From Sphingomonas sp. HF-S4 (GTDB lineage: Bacteria > Pseudomonadota > Alphaproteobacteria > Sphingomonadales > Sphingomonadaceae), in the NCBI RefSeq assembly GCF_032911445.1, contig NZ_JAWJEJ010000001.1, positions 558,001 through 622,000 on the forward strand: a stretch of 64,000 bases of DNA. Direction: 5' to 3'. Shown one piece after another: positions 1 to 10,074 of the stretch; within the stretch, counting starts at the first letter, position 1; the number at the start of each line of letters is the position of its first letter. Under the pieces are notes generated by a model, which was not told the origin of the DNA, did not search any database, and saw nothing but the letters and a program-made list of their open reading frames with translations. The position numbers were made by a program, and so were the translations under genes.

Positions 1-3000
1 TTACCGCCAAGACGCGCGCCACCTTCGAAGTCGATCGACCAGCTCGGCGGGAAGACGAAGCGGCTGCCGACGGCCATCTGGAACTGATCGCGCATCCAGC
101 CTTGGGTGCCCAGGCTGTAGAAAGACTGACCGGGGATGTTGGCATAATCTAGCCATTGGGCATCGGCCTCGTCGAACTCGTGGTTCCACTCGAAGCGCAG
201 CCGCGGCGTGATCGTAGTGTCGCCGTAACGCCGGTCGATCTCGATCCGCGCGCCGAGCGTCCCGGTGAGCGATTTGAGGTCGCGCGCGTCGAAGCGCAGG
301 TCGTAGCGCCCTGTCCCGCTCTCGACATAGGTACCAAGATCGGCGTTCATGAACTCGCCTCGGCCGTAGATCGACCAGCGGACCGAGCCGCTTGCCTGAT
401 CAATACCGAGCGCGAGCGCGCCGACGGTGAAGCTGCCGTCGCGGCTGCCATTGGCGGTGGCGTTAGCCGCTGCAACTACGCGGCGTGTGGCAAAGCTCAG
501 GTCGCCCCGGCCGATCATCCCGTCGACGAAGACGCTCTCGAAGGGCATCAGGCTGGCATAGGCTGCGACCAGACTGCTCTGGCTGCGCACCCGCGCCGCG
601 CCGCCGCCGATATGGCTGACGTCGTTGCCATAGCCGCCGCCGATGCCGATTACCGCGCCCTCGGCGACCTTGATGTCGATGCCGCCGCTTAGGCCGGAGG
701 TCGTCGCAGTGATCTTGGAACGGTCTGTGGTCTCATCCTGCGTGCCGATATCGATCGCGCCACCGCTCCACAGCCCGACCGAACCGACACGGCGGGTGCC
801 ATCGTCCTCAGCTTCATCGGCACCGTAGGCCGCGGCTTGCTCGCCCGCCCCCGCATTTGCCCGCGCCGCGCCGTTGTTGCTGATTGGAACACTGACGGCC
901 GCCGTGTTGTTCACGCTGCCGAGCGCACCGAGTAGTACACCGCGATCGCTGGGACCGGCCTGGCTGTTGAGATAGGCGCCCATCTCGGGATCGGCGGCGC
1001 TGGGCCGCATCCGTTCGGTGATCGCGAGCGCCGAGGCATCGAAGGCCGGGCTGGCCTGGACGGGGCCGCGACCGTCCCGAGAGTTGAGCGTGATGCCCAT
1101 CCGGGCACCGCCCGCTCCACCGCCATGATGAAGTTGCTCGGTGCGGCGCATGAAGTTCGACACTTGGCTGCGCGCGAAGCGGCGAGCCGCCTCGGCCTGG
1201 GCATCGCTGACTGCGCGGACGTTCGGATCTGCGGTGGGATCAGGACGTGCAGTGACTGTCACGGTCACGGTCGCAGGAGCCGAAACGCCATAGGCGTTGC
1301 TCAGCGTGTACTGGATCGTGATCGCACCATCGAAGCGGTTAATCGCAGTGACGTCGAGACGGTACCCTTGGGTCGCGCCCGAGCCGCTCGCCACGATCGC
1401 CGTGGTCGCCGCATTGGCCGGGAGAACACTTACCACATTGGCGGCGGTGAACGGCCCGTTCGAGGCGCCGGTGGTGAGATCGACCGACACAGTCTGGCCG
1501 TCGCCGACGGTCGCCACCTTGGGCAGCGCAACCGGGATTGCGCCGACGATGCTGATCGTCACCGCTGCCGGCGACGAGGCGCCGCCCGGGCCCACTGCAG
1601 CGAAAGTGAAGCTGTCGCTTCCGACATAGCCCACCGCTGCTGTGTAGGTGGCGGTCACCGTCAGGCTGGCAAGCGTGCCGATGCCCGAGCCGCCACCGGC
1701 CGAGCCTGTGGTCTGCAGCGTCACAGTGCCATGCGCAGGCGGGGTTTCGATCTCAATCGAAGTGTAGTCGCCGGTGACCAGCGCCGAGAGGTTGATCTGG
1801 ACGCTGCTGTTCGGATTGACCGGCGTGCTGCCGGCCACCGTGCTGCTGCCCGGCTGGGCGGCAGGTGGCGGCGGGGTGTCGACCGCCAGGCTGACGGTCG
1901 CGGCCGACGAGGTGCCGCCGGGGCCGGTCGCGGTATAGGTGAAGCTGTCGGCGCCGTGATAGCCGGCGGCCGGCGTATAGGTGACGACATTGCCGGCGAC
2001 CGTGGCGGTGCCGTGCGCCGGCGCGGTGCCGATCGCAAGGCTGGTATAGACGCCGCTCACCGAGCTGGTCAGGTCGATCGCGGTGCCAGTGCTGTTGTAC
2101 GGCACAGCGACGTTGCTGACGGTCGCGGCAGTCGGTGCCGGGGGCAGCGCGACGTTGAACGTCACCGTCGCGACGTTCGACGTGCCGCCGGGGCCGGTGG
2201 CGGTGTAGGTGAAGCTGTCGGCGCCATAATAGCCGGCGGCCGGCGTGTAGGTGACGACATCGCCGGCGATCGTCGTCGTGCCATGCGCCGGCGCGGTGCC
2301 GATCGCGATGCTCGAATGGACGCCGGTGATCGACGGGGCGAGATCGATCGGGGTGCCGCTGCTGCCATAGGGCACGGCGACGCCCGCGAGATCGGCGGCC
2401 GCCGGCGGTGCCGGGACGGCGACGTTCAGCGTCACCGTCGCCGGGGACGAGGTGCCGCCGGGGCCGGTCGCGGTATAGGTGAAGCTGTCGGCGCCATAAT
2501 AGCCGGCGGCCGGCGTGTAGGTGACGACATCGCCGGCGATCGTCGTCGTGCCGTGCGCCGGCGCGGTGCCGATCGCGATGCTCGAATGGACGCCGGCGAT
2601 CGACGGGGCGAGATCGATCGCGGTGCCGCCGCTGTTATAGGGCATGGCGACGTTGCTGACATTAGCCGCGGTCGGCGCAGCGGGGGTGCTGACCGTGATG
2701 CTCACTAAGGCGGGCGCCGAGGTGCCGCCGTCATTGGTGGCCGTATAAGTGAAGCTGTCCGCACCATAATAGCCGGTGGCCGGGGTGTAGGTGATGGTCA
2801 GCCCCGAGACGCTGGCGGTGCCGTGCGCCGGCGGCGAGGCGACTGCGACGCTGGTCGCCGTGCCGCCCGAGATCGCGAGCGTGATCGGGTTCGCGCCCGA
2901 ATTATAGGGGACGGTTTCGCTGACCGGGCCTGCGGACGGCGCCGTGGGCACGGCGATGACTAGGCTGTAGGCGCGGCTTCCGGTGAACGGCGCACCGGCG

Positions 3001-6000
3001 CCGGTCGAGCTGTCGGTCGCGGTGATGGTGACGTTGAACGTGCCATGGACGCTCGACGTGCCCGAGATCGTACCGGCCGGCGAGAGCGTCAGCCCGGCAG
3101 GCAGCGCGCCGGCGGTGACCGCATAGCTGTACGGCGTGGTGCCGCCGCTGGCGCTGAGCGCCTGGCTGTAGGCGACGTCCATCTGGCCGCCGGTCAGGGT
3201 CGGCGGTGCGAGGGCAATCGTCGGCGCGCCGACGGTCAGGGAATAGGCACGGCTGCCAGTATAGGGCGCGCCGGTGCCGGTCGAGCTGTCGGTCGCGGTG
3301 ACCGTGAAGGTGAAGGTGCCGCTCGCCGTGGCAGTGCCCGACAGCGTGCCGGTGGGCGACAGCGTCAGGCCCGCGGGCAGCGCGCCGGCAGTGACGGCAT
3401 AGCTGTAGCCGGCAGTGCCGCCCGAGGCGGTGATCGCCTGGCTATATGCCGTGGCCACCGTCGCATTGGGCAGCGCGGCGGGCGCGAGCGCGATCGTCGG
3501 CGCAGCGACCGTCAGGCTGAGCGCACGGCTGCCGCTATACGGCCCGGTGCCGCCCGAACTGTCGGTGGCAGTGATCGTGAAGTTGAAGGTGCCACCCGCG
3601 CTGGGCGTACCGGAGAGCGTGCCCCCCGTCGACAGGTTCACTCCTGCCGGCAGCGCGCCGGCGGTGACCGCGAAACTGTACGGCGCGGTGCCGCCACTTG
3701 CGGTAACGGTCTGGCTGTAGGCCGCGGCGACGGTGGCGTTGGGCAGACTTGTGGTGTCGACGACGATCGCCGGGGTGCCGACGGTCAGCGTATAGCCGCG
3801 CGTTCCTGCATAAGGGCCGCTGCCGGTCGAGCTGTCGGTCGCCGTGACAGTGAAGGAGAAGGTGCCTGCCGAGCTCGGCGTTCCGGCGAGCGTGCCGGTC
3901 GGCGACAGCGTCAGGCCGCCGGGCAGGGCGCCCGAGGCGACCGCATAGCTATAGGGTGCCGTGCCGCCGCTCGCGGTGAGCGCCTGGCTGTAAGCCACAC
4001 CGGGCGTGCCGCTGGGCAGCGTCGTCGGCGCGATCGTGACCGTCGGCGCCGCGATGGTCACCGCATAAGCGCGATTGGTCGAGAACGGCGCACCGGCGCC
4101 GGTCGAGCTGTCGGTCGCGGCGATCGTGAAGTTGAAGGTGCCGCCCGCGGTCGGCGTGCCGGTCAGCGCGCCGGTCGTGGGATTGAGCGAGACGCCGGCG
4201 GGCACGGCGCCCGCCGTGACCGCGTAGCTGTAAGGCGCCGTGCCGCCCGAGGCGCTGAGGGCCTCGCTGTATGGCGTGCCGATCGCACCATTACCGAGCG
4301 TGGCAGGCGCGAGCGTAATCGACGGGGCCGAGACGGTGAAGGTGTAGCCGGAGGCCACGCCATAGGGAGCGCCGGCACCCGCGGTCGAATCGCGGGCGAC
4401 GACGGCAAAGTTGAAACTGCCTGCCGCCGTCGGCGTGCCCGAAAGCGTGCCGTTGGACGCCAGCGTCAGGCCCGGCGGAATCGTGCCGGAGAAACGAGAA
4501 TAGGTGTAGGGCGCCGTACCGCCGCCGGCGACGAAGTTACCGGTATAGGTGGCACCCACCGAACTCGACAGGGTTGGCGCCGCGAGCGTGAAGTTGGGCG
4601 AGTTCATAAGGAGCGTGTAGCTGCGGCTGCCGCTATAAGGCGCGCCCGCGCCGGTGGAGCTGTCGGTCGCAGTGATCGTGAACGTATAAAGGTCGTTCGC
4701 CGTCCCGGTGCCCGAGAGCACGCCGCTGGCAGACAGGCTGAGGCCCGGCGGCAGCGCGCCGGCGGTGACCGCAAAGTTGTAGGGCCCATTGCCGCCGGAC
4801 GCAGTCAACGTCTGGCTGTACGGCGTGCCGGCGTAACCGTTGGGCACGGATGTGGGCGAGAGCGTCACGATCGCGGCCGCGACGGTCAGCGTATACGAGC
4901 GGCTGGCGCTGTAAGGGCCGGAACCGCCAGAGCTGTCGGTCGCGGTGATCGTGAAGTTGAAGCTGCCGCCTGCGGTCGGCGTGCCCGAAATCGTGTTGCC
5001 GGTCAGGCTCAGTCCGGCGGGCAGCGCACCGGCGGTGACGGCATAGCTGTAGGTCGCGGTGCCGCCGCTCGTGGTGATCGCCTGGCTATATGCCGCGCCC
5101 GCGGTCGCATTGGGCAACGAGGCCGGCGCAATCGCGATCGTCGGCGCCGCGACGGTCAGCGTATAGGCCCGGTTGCCGGTATAGGGGCCCGCACCGCCCG
5201 AGCTGTCGGTCGCGGTGACGGTGAAGTTGAAGCTTCCGCCCGCGGTCGGCGTGCCCAAGAGCGCGCCGCCTGCCGTCAGGTTGAGCCCTGCCGGAAGCGC
5301 GCCGGCAGTCACGGCATAGGTGTAGGTCGCGGTGCCGCCGCTCGCGGTGATCGTCGCCGAATAGGCGGTGCCGACCGTCGCGTTGGTCAGCGAGGCAGGG
5401 CTCAGCGTGATCGTCGGCGCGCCGATGGTGATCGCATAGGCCTGGCTGCCGCCATAGGGCGCCGCGGGCCCGGTGGTGCTGTCGGTTGCGGTGAGCGTGA
5501 AGTTGAACGTGCCGCCTGCCGTCGGCGTGCCGCTGATCGCGCCGGTGCTGCCGTTGATCGACAGGCCGGTGGGCAAGGAGCCCGAGGTCACGGCATAGCT
5601 GTAGGTCGCGTTGCCGCCGCTCGCCGTGGCGGTCTGCGGATAGGCAGTGCCGATCGCGCCGTTGGGGAAGGTCGACGGCAACAGCAAGATTACCGGCGGG
5701 GAGACGGTGATCGAATAGGCATTCGCCACCGTATACGGCCCGCCGCTGCCCACCGTGGAGCTGTCGGTCGCAGTGATCGTGAAGTTGAACGTGCCGACGG
5801 CGGTGGGCACGCCCGAGATGGTGCCTCCGGCCAGCGTGATCCCGGTCGGCAAGGTGCCGGCAGTGACGGCATAGCTATAGGTCGGCGTGCCGCCGCTGGC
5901 GGTGAAGCTCTGCGAATAGGACGCGCCGGCAGTGGCGCCGGGCAGCGCGCCCGCGGCGGGCGACAGGCTGAGCGTCGGCGCCGCGATGACGAGCGTCAGC

Positions 6001-7205
6001 GTGCTCGTCGCCTGGGTGAAGGCGGGCGTCGAACTGTCGGTGATGTTGGCGGTGAAGTTGAACGACCCGCTCGCCGTCGGCGTCCCGGTGATCGTGCAAT
6101 TGCTGTTGAGCTGGGTGCCTGCCGGCAGCGCGCCCGAGGCGAGCGTGGTGCCGCAGGTATAGGGGCCCGTTCCCCCAGCAGGCGTTATCGCGACACCACT
6201 AAGGGCGGTACCGCGCGTGCCCGAACCGGAGAACGTACCCGACAGCGTCGGATTGTTGACCGGCACCGTCACCGTGGCGACATTCGAATCGCCATTGGCG
6301 TTGGACGCGCGGACATAGAAGGTGTCGCTGCCGCGGAAGCCGGCCGGAGCTGCATAGGTGACGACGCCGGAGGTGTTGATCGAGACGTTGGTCGTGCTGC
6401 TGTTGGCGCTCTGCGCAGTTGCGGCGAAGCTACCCCCGCTGGTTTTCGAGATGAGCCAGCCCGTCGGGCTGTTGGTCGCGCTGGTACCGGTGGCAGCGTT
6501 GATCGAATTGCCGGTCGAGCCATAGCCGACCGCACTGGCAGTGAAGCTGTTGAGCGCCGGCACGGGAGGCGTGCCGGGCGTGCAGGTGACCGCGAGAGTG
6601 ATCGTGCCGTCCACCGTGCCCGATCGGATCGCGCGCGACTGCACCGCGGCGGTCGAGGCCGAGGCTGTGAAGCTGAGCGTCGTCGTATTCGAGCCGTTGC
6701 CCGTGAACACTTCGAAGGCCCGCTGCGTGAAAGCTGAGCCGCCCGTTCCTTCGAAGAGACGTGCCGAGAGACTTCCGGTGCCGGAAAAGCCAGTGACATT
6801 GGCAGTCATGGCGATCACATCGCCGACGTCAAACGTGTAGAAAGTGGTGCTGTCCGGGGCCCAGCTCGCCGGCGACAGGCCACCGTCGCCGGTCTGCGCC
6901 GAGGTGCGGGCCGTGTTGGCGCGATAGCTGGCGGCCGATCCCTTCGCCGTCGAGGACGTGATGGTGGTCCCGCTCGTCGTCATGTTGAAATTGAGGACGC
7001 CGCTGTTGATCGCGTCACAGCCGGTCGATGCCTGGGCGGCAGCGGGCGCGAACGCCGCAACCAAGATCAGAGACGCAGAAAGGCAGGATCGCCGAAAGGC
7101 GGCGGCGGGCTGATTCGATGCGATTCTCCGCGACGAACGAGCATGGGAAACGGCACCGATTGCCTGCGCGCAGCGCCGTAGAATGCCCGTAGCCCCAACC
7201 AACAC
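1..7205 (-). CDS. Giant Ig-repeat autotransporter-like surface protein (3' end outside window)
   Basis: An open frame of about 2,400 codons runs from a GTG start at 7205 (GGGGGAG just upstream) off the left edge; frame checks at about 6540, 4990, 1985 and 610 agree. Residues 1-60 form an extended signal peptide ending near AAAQAS. Then come about 12 putative-Ig (He_PIG-like) repeats with the motif SGTPTAGGTFNFTITATDSS, and about five cadherin/Big-like repeats with YTPAAGYYGADSFTYTAT. The last 300 residues look like an autotransporter beta-barrel (GGIDIKVAEGAVIGIGGGYG, then alternating strands). It should be exported by Sec and displayed on the outer membrane, perhaps for adhesion. The family is clear; the ligand is unknown. 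The barrel probably ends within a few dozen residues outside the window. Confidence 0.85.
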   Translation of the reverse strand, partial: MLVGATGILRRCAQAIGAVSHARSSRRIASNQPAAAFRRSCLSASLILVAAFAPAAAQASTGCDAINSGVLNFNMTTSGTTITSSTAKGSAASYRANTARTSAQTGDGGLSPASWAPDSTTFYTFDVGDVIAMTANVTGFSGTGSLSARLFEGTGGSAFTQRAFEVFTGNGSNTTTLSFTASASTAAVQSRAIRSGTVDGTITLAVTCTPGTPPVPALNSFTASAVGYGSTGNSINAATGTSATNSPTGWLISKTSGGSFAATAQSANSSTTNVSINTSGVVTYAAPAGFRGSDTFYVRASNANGDSNVATVTVPVNNPTLSGTFSGSGTRGTALSGVAITPAGGTGPYTCGTTLASGALPAGTQLNSNCTITGTPTASGSFNFTANITDSSTPAFTQATSTLTLVIAAPTLSLSPAAGALPGATAGASYSQSFTASGGTPTYSYAVTAGTLPTGITLAGGTISGVPTAVGTFNFTITATDSSTVGSGGPYTVANAYSITVSPPVILLLPSTFPNGAIGTAYPQTATASGGNATYSYAVTSGSLPTGLSINGSTGAISGTPTAGGTFNFTLTATDSTTGPAAPYGGSQAYAITIGAPTITLSPASLTNATVGTAYSATITASGGTATYTYAVTAGALPAGLNLTAGGALLGTPTAGGSFNFTVTATDSSGGAGPYTGNRAYTLTVAAPTIAIAPASLPNATAGAAYSQAITTSGGTATYSYAVTAGALPAGLSLTGNTISGTPTAGGSFNFTITATDSSGGSGPYSASRSYTLTVAAAIVTLSPTSVPNGYAGTPYSQTLTASGGNGPYNFAVTAGALPPGLSLSASGVLSGTGTANDLYTFTITATDSSTGAGAPYSGSRSYTLLMNSPNFTLAAPTLSSSVGATYTGNFVAGGGTAPYTYSRFSGTIPPGLTLASNGTLSGTPTAAGSFNFAVVARDSTAGAGAPYGVASGYTFTVSAPSITLAPATLGNGAIGTPYSEALSASGGTAPYSYAVTAGAVPAGVSLNPTTGALTGTPTAGGTFNFTIAATDSSTGAGAPFSTNRAYAVTIAAPTVTIAPTTLPSGTPGVAYSQALTASGGTAPYSYAVASGALPGGLTLSPTGTLAGTPSSAGTFSFTVTATDSSTGSGPYAGTRGYTLTVGTPAIVVDTTSLPNATVAAAYSQTVTASGGTAPYSFAVTAGALPAGVNLSTGGTLSGTPSAGGTFNFTITATDSSGGTGPYSGSRALSLTVAAPTIALAPAALPNATVATAYSQAITASGGTAGYSYAVTAGALPAGLTLSPTGTLSGTATASGTFTFTVTATDSSTGTGAPYTGSRAYSLTVGAPTIALAPPTLTGGQMDVAYSQALSASGGTTPYSYAVTAGALPAGLTLSPAGTISGTSSVHGTFNVTITATDSSTGAGAPFTGSRAYSLVIAVPTAPSAGPVSETVPYNSGANPITLAISGGTATSVAVASPPAHGTASVSGLTITYTPATGYYGADSFTYTATNDGGTSAPALVSITVSTPAAPTAANVSNVAMPYNSGGTAIDLAPSIAGVHSSIAIGTAPAHGTTTIAGDVVTYTPAAGYYGADSFTYTATGPGGTSSPATVTLNVAVPAPPAAADLAGVAVPYGSSGTPIDLAPSITGVHSSIAIGTAPAHGTTTIAGDVVTYTPAAGYYGADSFTYTATGPGGTSNVATVTFNVALPPAPTAATVSNVAVPYNSTGTAIDLTSSVSGVYTSLAIGTAPAHGTATVAGNVVTYTPAAGYHGADSFTYTATGPGGTSSAATVSLAVDTPPPPAAQPGSSTVAGSTPVNPNSSVQINLSALVTGDYTSIEIETPPAHGTVTLQTTGSAGGGSGIGTLASLTVTATYTAAVGYVGSDSFTFAAVGPGGASSPAAVTISIVGAIPVALPKVATVGDGQTVSVDLTTGASNGPFTAANVVSVLPANAATTAIVASGSGATQGYRLDVTAINRFDGAITIQYTLSNAYGVSAPATVTVTVTARPDPTADPNVRAVSDAQAEAARRFARSQVSNFMRRTEQLHHGGGAGGARMGITLNSRDGRGPVQASPAFDASALAITERMRPSAADPEMGAYLNSQAGPSDRGVLLGALGSVNNTAAVSVPISNNGAARANAGAGEQAAAYGADEAEDDGTRRVGSVGLWSGGAIDIGTQDETTDRSKITATTSGLSGGIDIKVAEGAVIGIGGGYGNDVSHIGGGAARVRSQSSLVAAYASLMPFESVFVDGMIGRGDLSFATRRVVAAANATANGSRDGSFTVGALALGIDQASGSVRWSIYGRGEFMNADLGTYVESGTGRYDLRFDARDLKSLTGTLGARIEIDRRYGDTTITPRLRFEWNHEFDEADAQWLDYANIPGQSFYSLGTQGWMRDQFQMAVGSRFVFPPSWSIDFEGGARLGG
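1891..2970 (-). repeat. Four tandem 270-bp (90-residue) Ig-like coding repeats
   Basis: Units start at about 1891, 2161, 2431 and 2701 with an exact 270-bp period. The 2161 and 2431 units are nearly identical over about 200 bp. They encode the AHGT...YTPAAGYYGADSFTYTAT repeats of the giant surface protein. Such identity suggests recent duplication or homogenisation, so copy number may vary between strains. Confidence 0.85.
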
Positions 7206-8077
7206 GACCACTCCCCCCACGTCGATTCGCGGGATTCGGTAGGCGATTAATGCTAAATTTTTCTTTACCGGCTGCTTCGGTCTCTCTCGACTTGGGGGTC
7301 TGGTCTCCCCTCACTTACGGCATCAGAGCGTCTCCACGTCCACGGTGCCCGACCGCCCGCCGGTCAGGGGAATCCGCAGATTGTGCGCGCCCGGATGACG
7401 CTCCATCGCCTCTACCGTTTGGGCATTTCATCGCGCATGATATCCCGGTCCGGGGCGAGCGTCGCCAGCGAACTGATGACGCCCTCCGCCCGTGCACTGT
7501 GCATCTCCAGTCTCACCGCCACCCCAGCAGCACCCTTATCCGCTCCCAGCCCATACCACGGTCGCACTTGCCGGGTACTTTGGGAAAGCGTGCAGCGCCT
7601 GTCCCGCCAGCGTAGGCAAGTCCGATGGTGGCAAATGCCTGGGTCGAACTATTGTCGCCCTACCTTAAACGGTGCGCCTGGCTACCCAAAGAATCACGCC
7701 CGAACAGCACGACGAAGAAGACCGTGCTTGCAGCCGGAAGGGCGGTGATGGCGAGTTGCGCCGAGGTAGGTGGCTCAGGCAATTTTGCTTCCCGATAATT
7801 GCGACACTAGCGACAAATCAGAGGCACGCTCCTGGGCGGACGGATGGGACCAAAGTGATCAGACTCCCAGCTTGCGCTTGAGGTGTTACAACCTCGCTTT
7901 GAGTCATTCCCAAAGGCTTTTGCCACCATTCGCGCTAGCCAGTTTCGCAACGACAACTCTGGTGGGTTCTGATCGTGAAAGCTGCCAGACCGCTAACGGC
8001 CCAATCTCGGACATTCGGTGCACCTAGGTACTTGCCTCAAAGCGGCCGACCGAAATGACCGGCCAGCCGCCAGATAG
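7206..8077. other. Intergenic region without a recognisable gene
   Basis: The first 100 bases must hold the promoter and leader of the surface protein gene. The rest has only short overlapping frames with no family resemblance. It may be debris next to the broken recombinase. Confidence 0.5.
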
Positions 8078-8711
8078 TCAAATTTCAGTTCGCTCTGCCA
8101 GAAGCAAGGCATCTTCTACGTCGACGCCGAGGTATCGGACCGTGTTTTCGATCTTTGTGTGGCCGAGCAAGATTTGAATTGCCCGGATGTTGCCTGTGGC
8201 TCGGTAGATCATCGCGGCTTTCGTGCGACGCAGCGAGTGCGTGCCATACTCGGCCTTGCGCAGACCGATGGCGGTTACCCACTCGTCGACCAAGCGTGCG
8301 GACTGACGGGTGCTCATATGCGCACCAAGATCCACACGGCTCGGGAACAGGTAGTTATTTTCCAAACCGCCGCGCCCGCTCGAGCCAAGCGATCAAGGTT
8401 GCACGGACATCCGCCGTGAGCTCGAACTGGACGGGGCGGTTGGTCTTTTGCTGGATGACGATCGCGCGGTTCCGAACGTCCGCGCCAGCAACGACATCGC
8501 CGATCTTGATCTTGACCAAGTCGCAGCCCCGCAGCTTGCTGTCGATCGCGAGATCGAACAGTGCCTTATCCCGCAGACGCCCTTCGCGATCCAAGTGGAA
8601 GCGGATCGCCCAAATTTGCTTCTGGGTAATTGGTCGCTTGGTGCCGACATTCTTGCCAGCGTTCCAGGTGGTGCGAGCCTGTATGGTGGGGTCAAATCGA
8701 GAGTATCCCAT
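8078..8711 (-). pseudogene. Tyrosine recombinase/phage-type integrase, frameshifted
   Basis: The 5' frame starts at ATG 8711 (GAGGAG six bases upstream; MGYSRFDPTIQ) and reads the arm-binding part and catalytic Arg region (DLAIDSKLRGCDLVKIKIGD). It then ends early at WLERARRFGK. The 3' frame gives the rest: ENNYLFPSR, then HSLRRTKAAM (HxxR) and LGHTKIENTVRYLG (His and nucleophile Tyr). Removing one G near 8375 joins the halves as WLERRGGLENNYLFPSR with no loss, so this is a single-base insertion in an otherwise intact gene of about 210 residues. Small recombinases of this type are common in sphingomonads. The 280 bases upstream (8712-8991) show no gene. A sequencing error at the GC-rich site is the main alternative. 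Confidence 0.85.
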
Positions 8712-8991
8712 GTTCATCTCCTCGGCCGTGATTGGCCGAGTAGGGAACGCTGGGTTGGGAAGCTTCTGGGCCGGTTGGAGACCGGCAGCTTCGAAGTAAT
8801 CCAGGCTGGAAAGCGGACGTTCGTTCAGGAGCACCGCGGAGCCGCTAAGACCCACAAGCGGCCATTCAAAACGCCCTTCCGGGTCCTCAATTTCGGCCAT
8901 TCGTTCATGTCCGCGTGGCGGCTGCTCCGGCGCGCCGGAGGGCAGGGCTGGTGGCAGCATTGCGCATCTCACCGATCGCCGGATGTTGCGA

Positions 8992-10074
8992 CTAGACCTT
9001 GGCAGCGGCGACGCGCTTCCTGCGGGCACTCGCCCGCATGTTCGAACGCGTCTTCCAGAAGCCGTAGACCGCTAGGCTGCCAAGCATCGCCAGCGCCAGC
9101 CCGGACAGCGTCATCGCAACCTTCCAAGCCAGTCCGCCGACCTTCGCGGCGTGCAGCGGATATAGCTTCTCCCGCGCCGACGCATGGGAGCCGGCGGTCG
9201 TCGCGTCGACAGCGCCGATCACCGTCATCGTCGCCGGATCGAAATATAGAAAGGTCCGACCATTGGGCGTCCATTCGAACGATTGTCGCAGGCGCAGCGT
9301 GATCGGCGTGCCCGGACGCTTCGGCCATTGCAGCCGACGCGGCTCGGCCCCCGGGAAGCGATCCTGCGCGCTCCGTAGCACGCCAGGCACCAAGGCGGGC
9401 GTTGCAAGCGCATGATCGACCGGCACCTTAGGCGGGCGGAGCCGCGGATTCTCGCCGAGCGGCGACAGGACGAACTGACCGATCGCCGGCAGGGCCATCA
9501 TCACGCCGGTCAGCAGCGACAGCAGCAGCAGCGGCGCAGTGACGATGCCAAGGTCGCGATGGTGGTGGACGATCGCGCCCGGCGTCATCTTGGCCGGCCA
9601 CAGCCGCGGCCGGAAGCGTGCGCGCATCCGCCACCACAGGATGACGCCGCTAACCACGAAGAACAGCCCGATCAGCCCCACGATGCCGTTCACCGTCTCG
9701 CCGACATCGCCGAGCAGTAGCCGGTGGTGGAGATCGAATAGCCAAAGCTCGGGGCGCTGCCACGCGCTCGTCCATAGGGTAACGACCTCGCCACCCTGGC
9801 TGAGATAGGCGCCGCTGCCATTGGCATATACGACCTGATGCAGCCCGAAACCATCGCCCGCAAAGGTGACGCGATCGATCGGCTGCGCGCTGTGAGCGAG
9901 CGTCGCCACGACCCGCTCCAGTGCCGCAGCATCGGGAACGACCGGACCATTTGCGTGCGGCACAAAAGTGAGCGCGTCGCGCCAGACCAGCAGCGCTCCG
10001 GTAAGCCCGAGCAGTGCCAGCAGGGCCCCGGAAATTCCGCCGACCCAGCGATGGAACAGCGACAGCAGCCGCAT
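8992..10074 (-). CDS. PepSY-associated transmembrane protein, probable iron-uptake partner
   Basis: An inner-membrane protein of 360 residues beginning MRLLSLFHRWVGG, the typical start of PepSY-associated TM helix proteins. Transmembrane stretches lie at about 15-38 (GALLALLGLTGALLV), 135-160 (IVGLIGLFFVVSGVILWW), 185-210 and near 320-345; a basic tail follows. Its ATG overlaps the stop of the upstream TonB receptor (TAATG), so the two are translationally coupled. Members of this family sit beside siderophore receptors and are thought to act in reductive iron release or uptake; that role is inferred from context. Motif and position support the family strongly. Confidence 0.85.
   Translation of the reverse strand: MRLLSLFHRWVGGISGALLALLGLTGALLVWRDALTFVPHANGPVVPDAAALERVVATLAHSAQPIDRVTFAGDGFGLHQVVYANGSGAYLSQGGEVVTLWTSAWQRPELWLFDLHHRLLLGDVGETVNGIVGLIGLFFVVSGVILWWRMRARFRPRLWPAKMTPGAIVHHHRDLGIVTAPLLLLSLLTGVMMALPAIGQFVLSPLGENPRLRPPKVPVDHALATPALVPGVLRSAQDRFPGAEPRRLQWPKRPGTPITLRLRQSFEWTPNGRTFLYFDPATMTVIGAVDATTAGSHASAREKLYPLHAAKVGGLAWKVAMTLSGLALAMLGSLAVYGFWKTRSNMRASARRKRVAAAKV

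Noticed and set aside
3045..6737. 1,230-codon plus-strand frame (also 1125-2708) antisense to the surface protein
   Set aside because: Arg/Gly-rich translation with no family features; it mirrors the repeat periodicity of the minus-strand gene and is a by-product of high GC codon bias.
7250..7748. Two overlapping 121-codon plus frames upstream of the surface protein
   Set aside because: No start signals and Arg/Pro/Ser-rich translations without similarity to known proteins.
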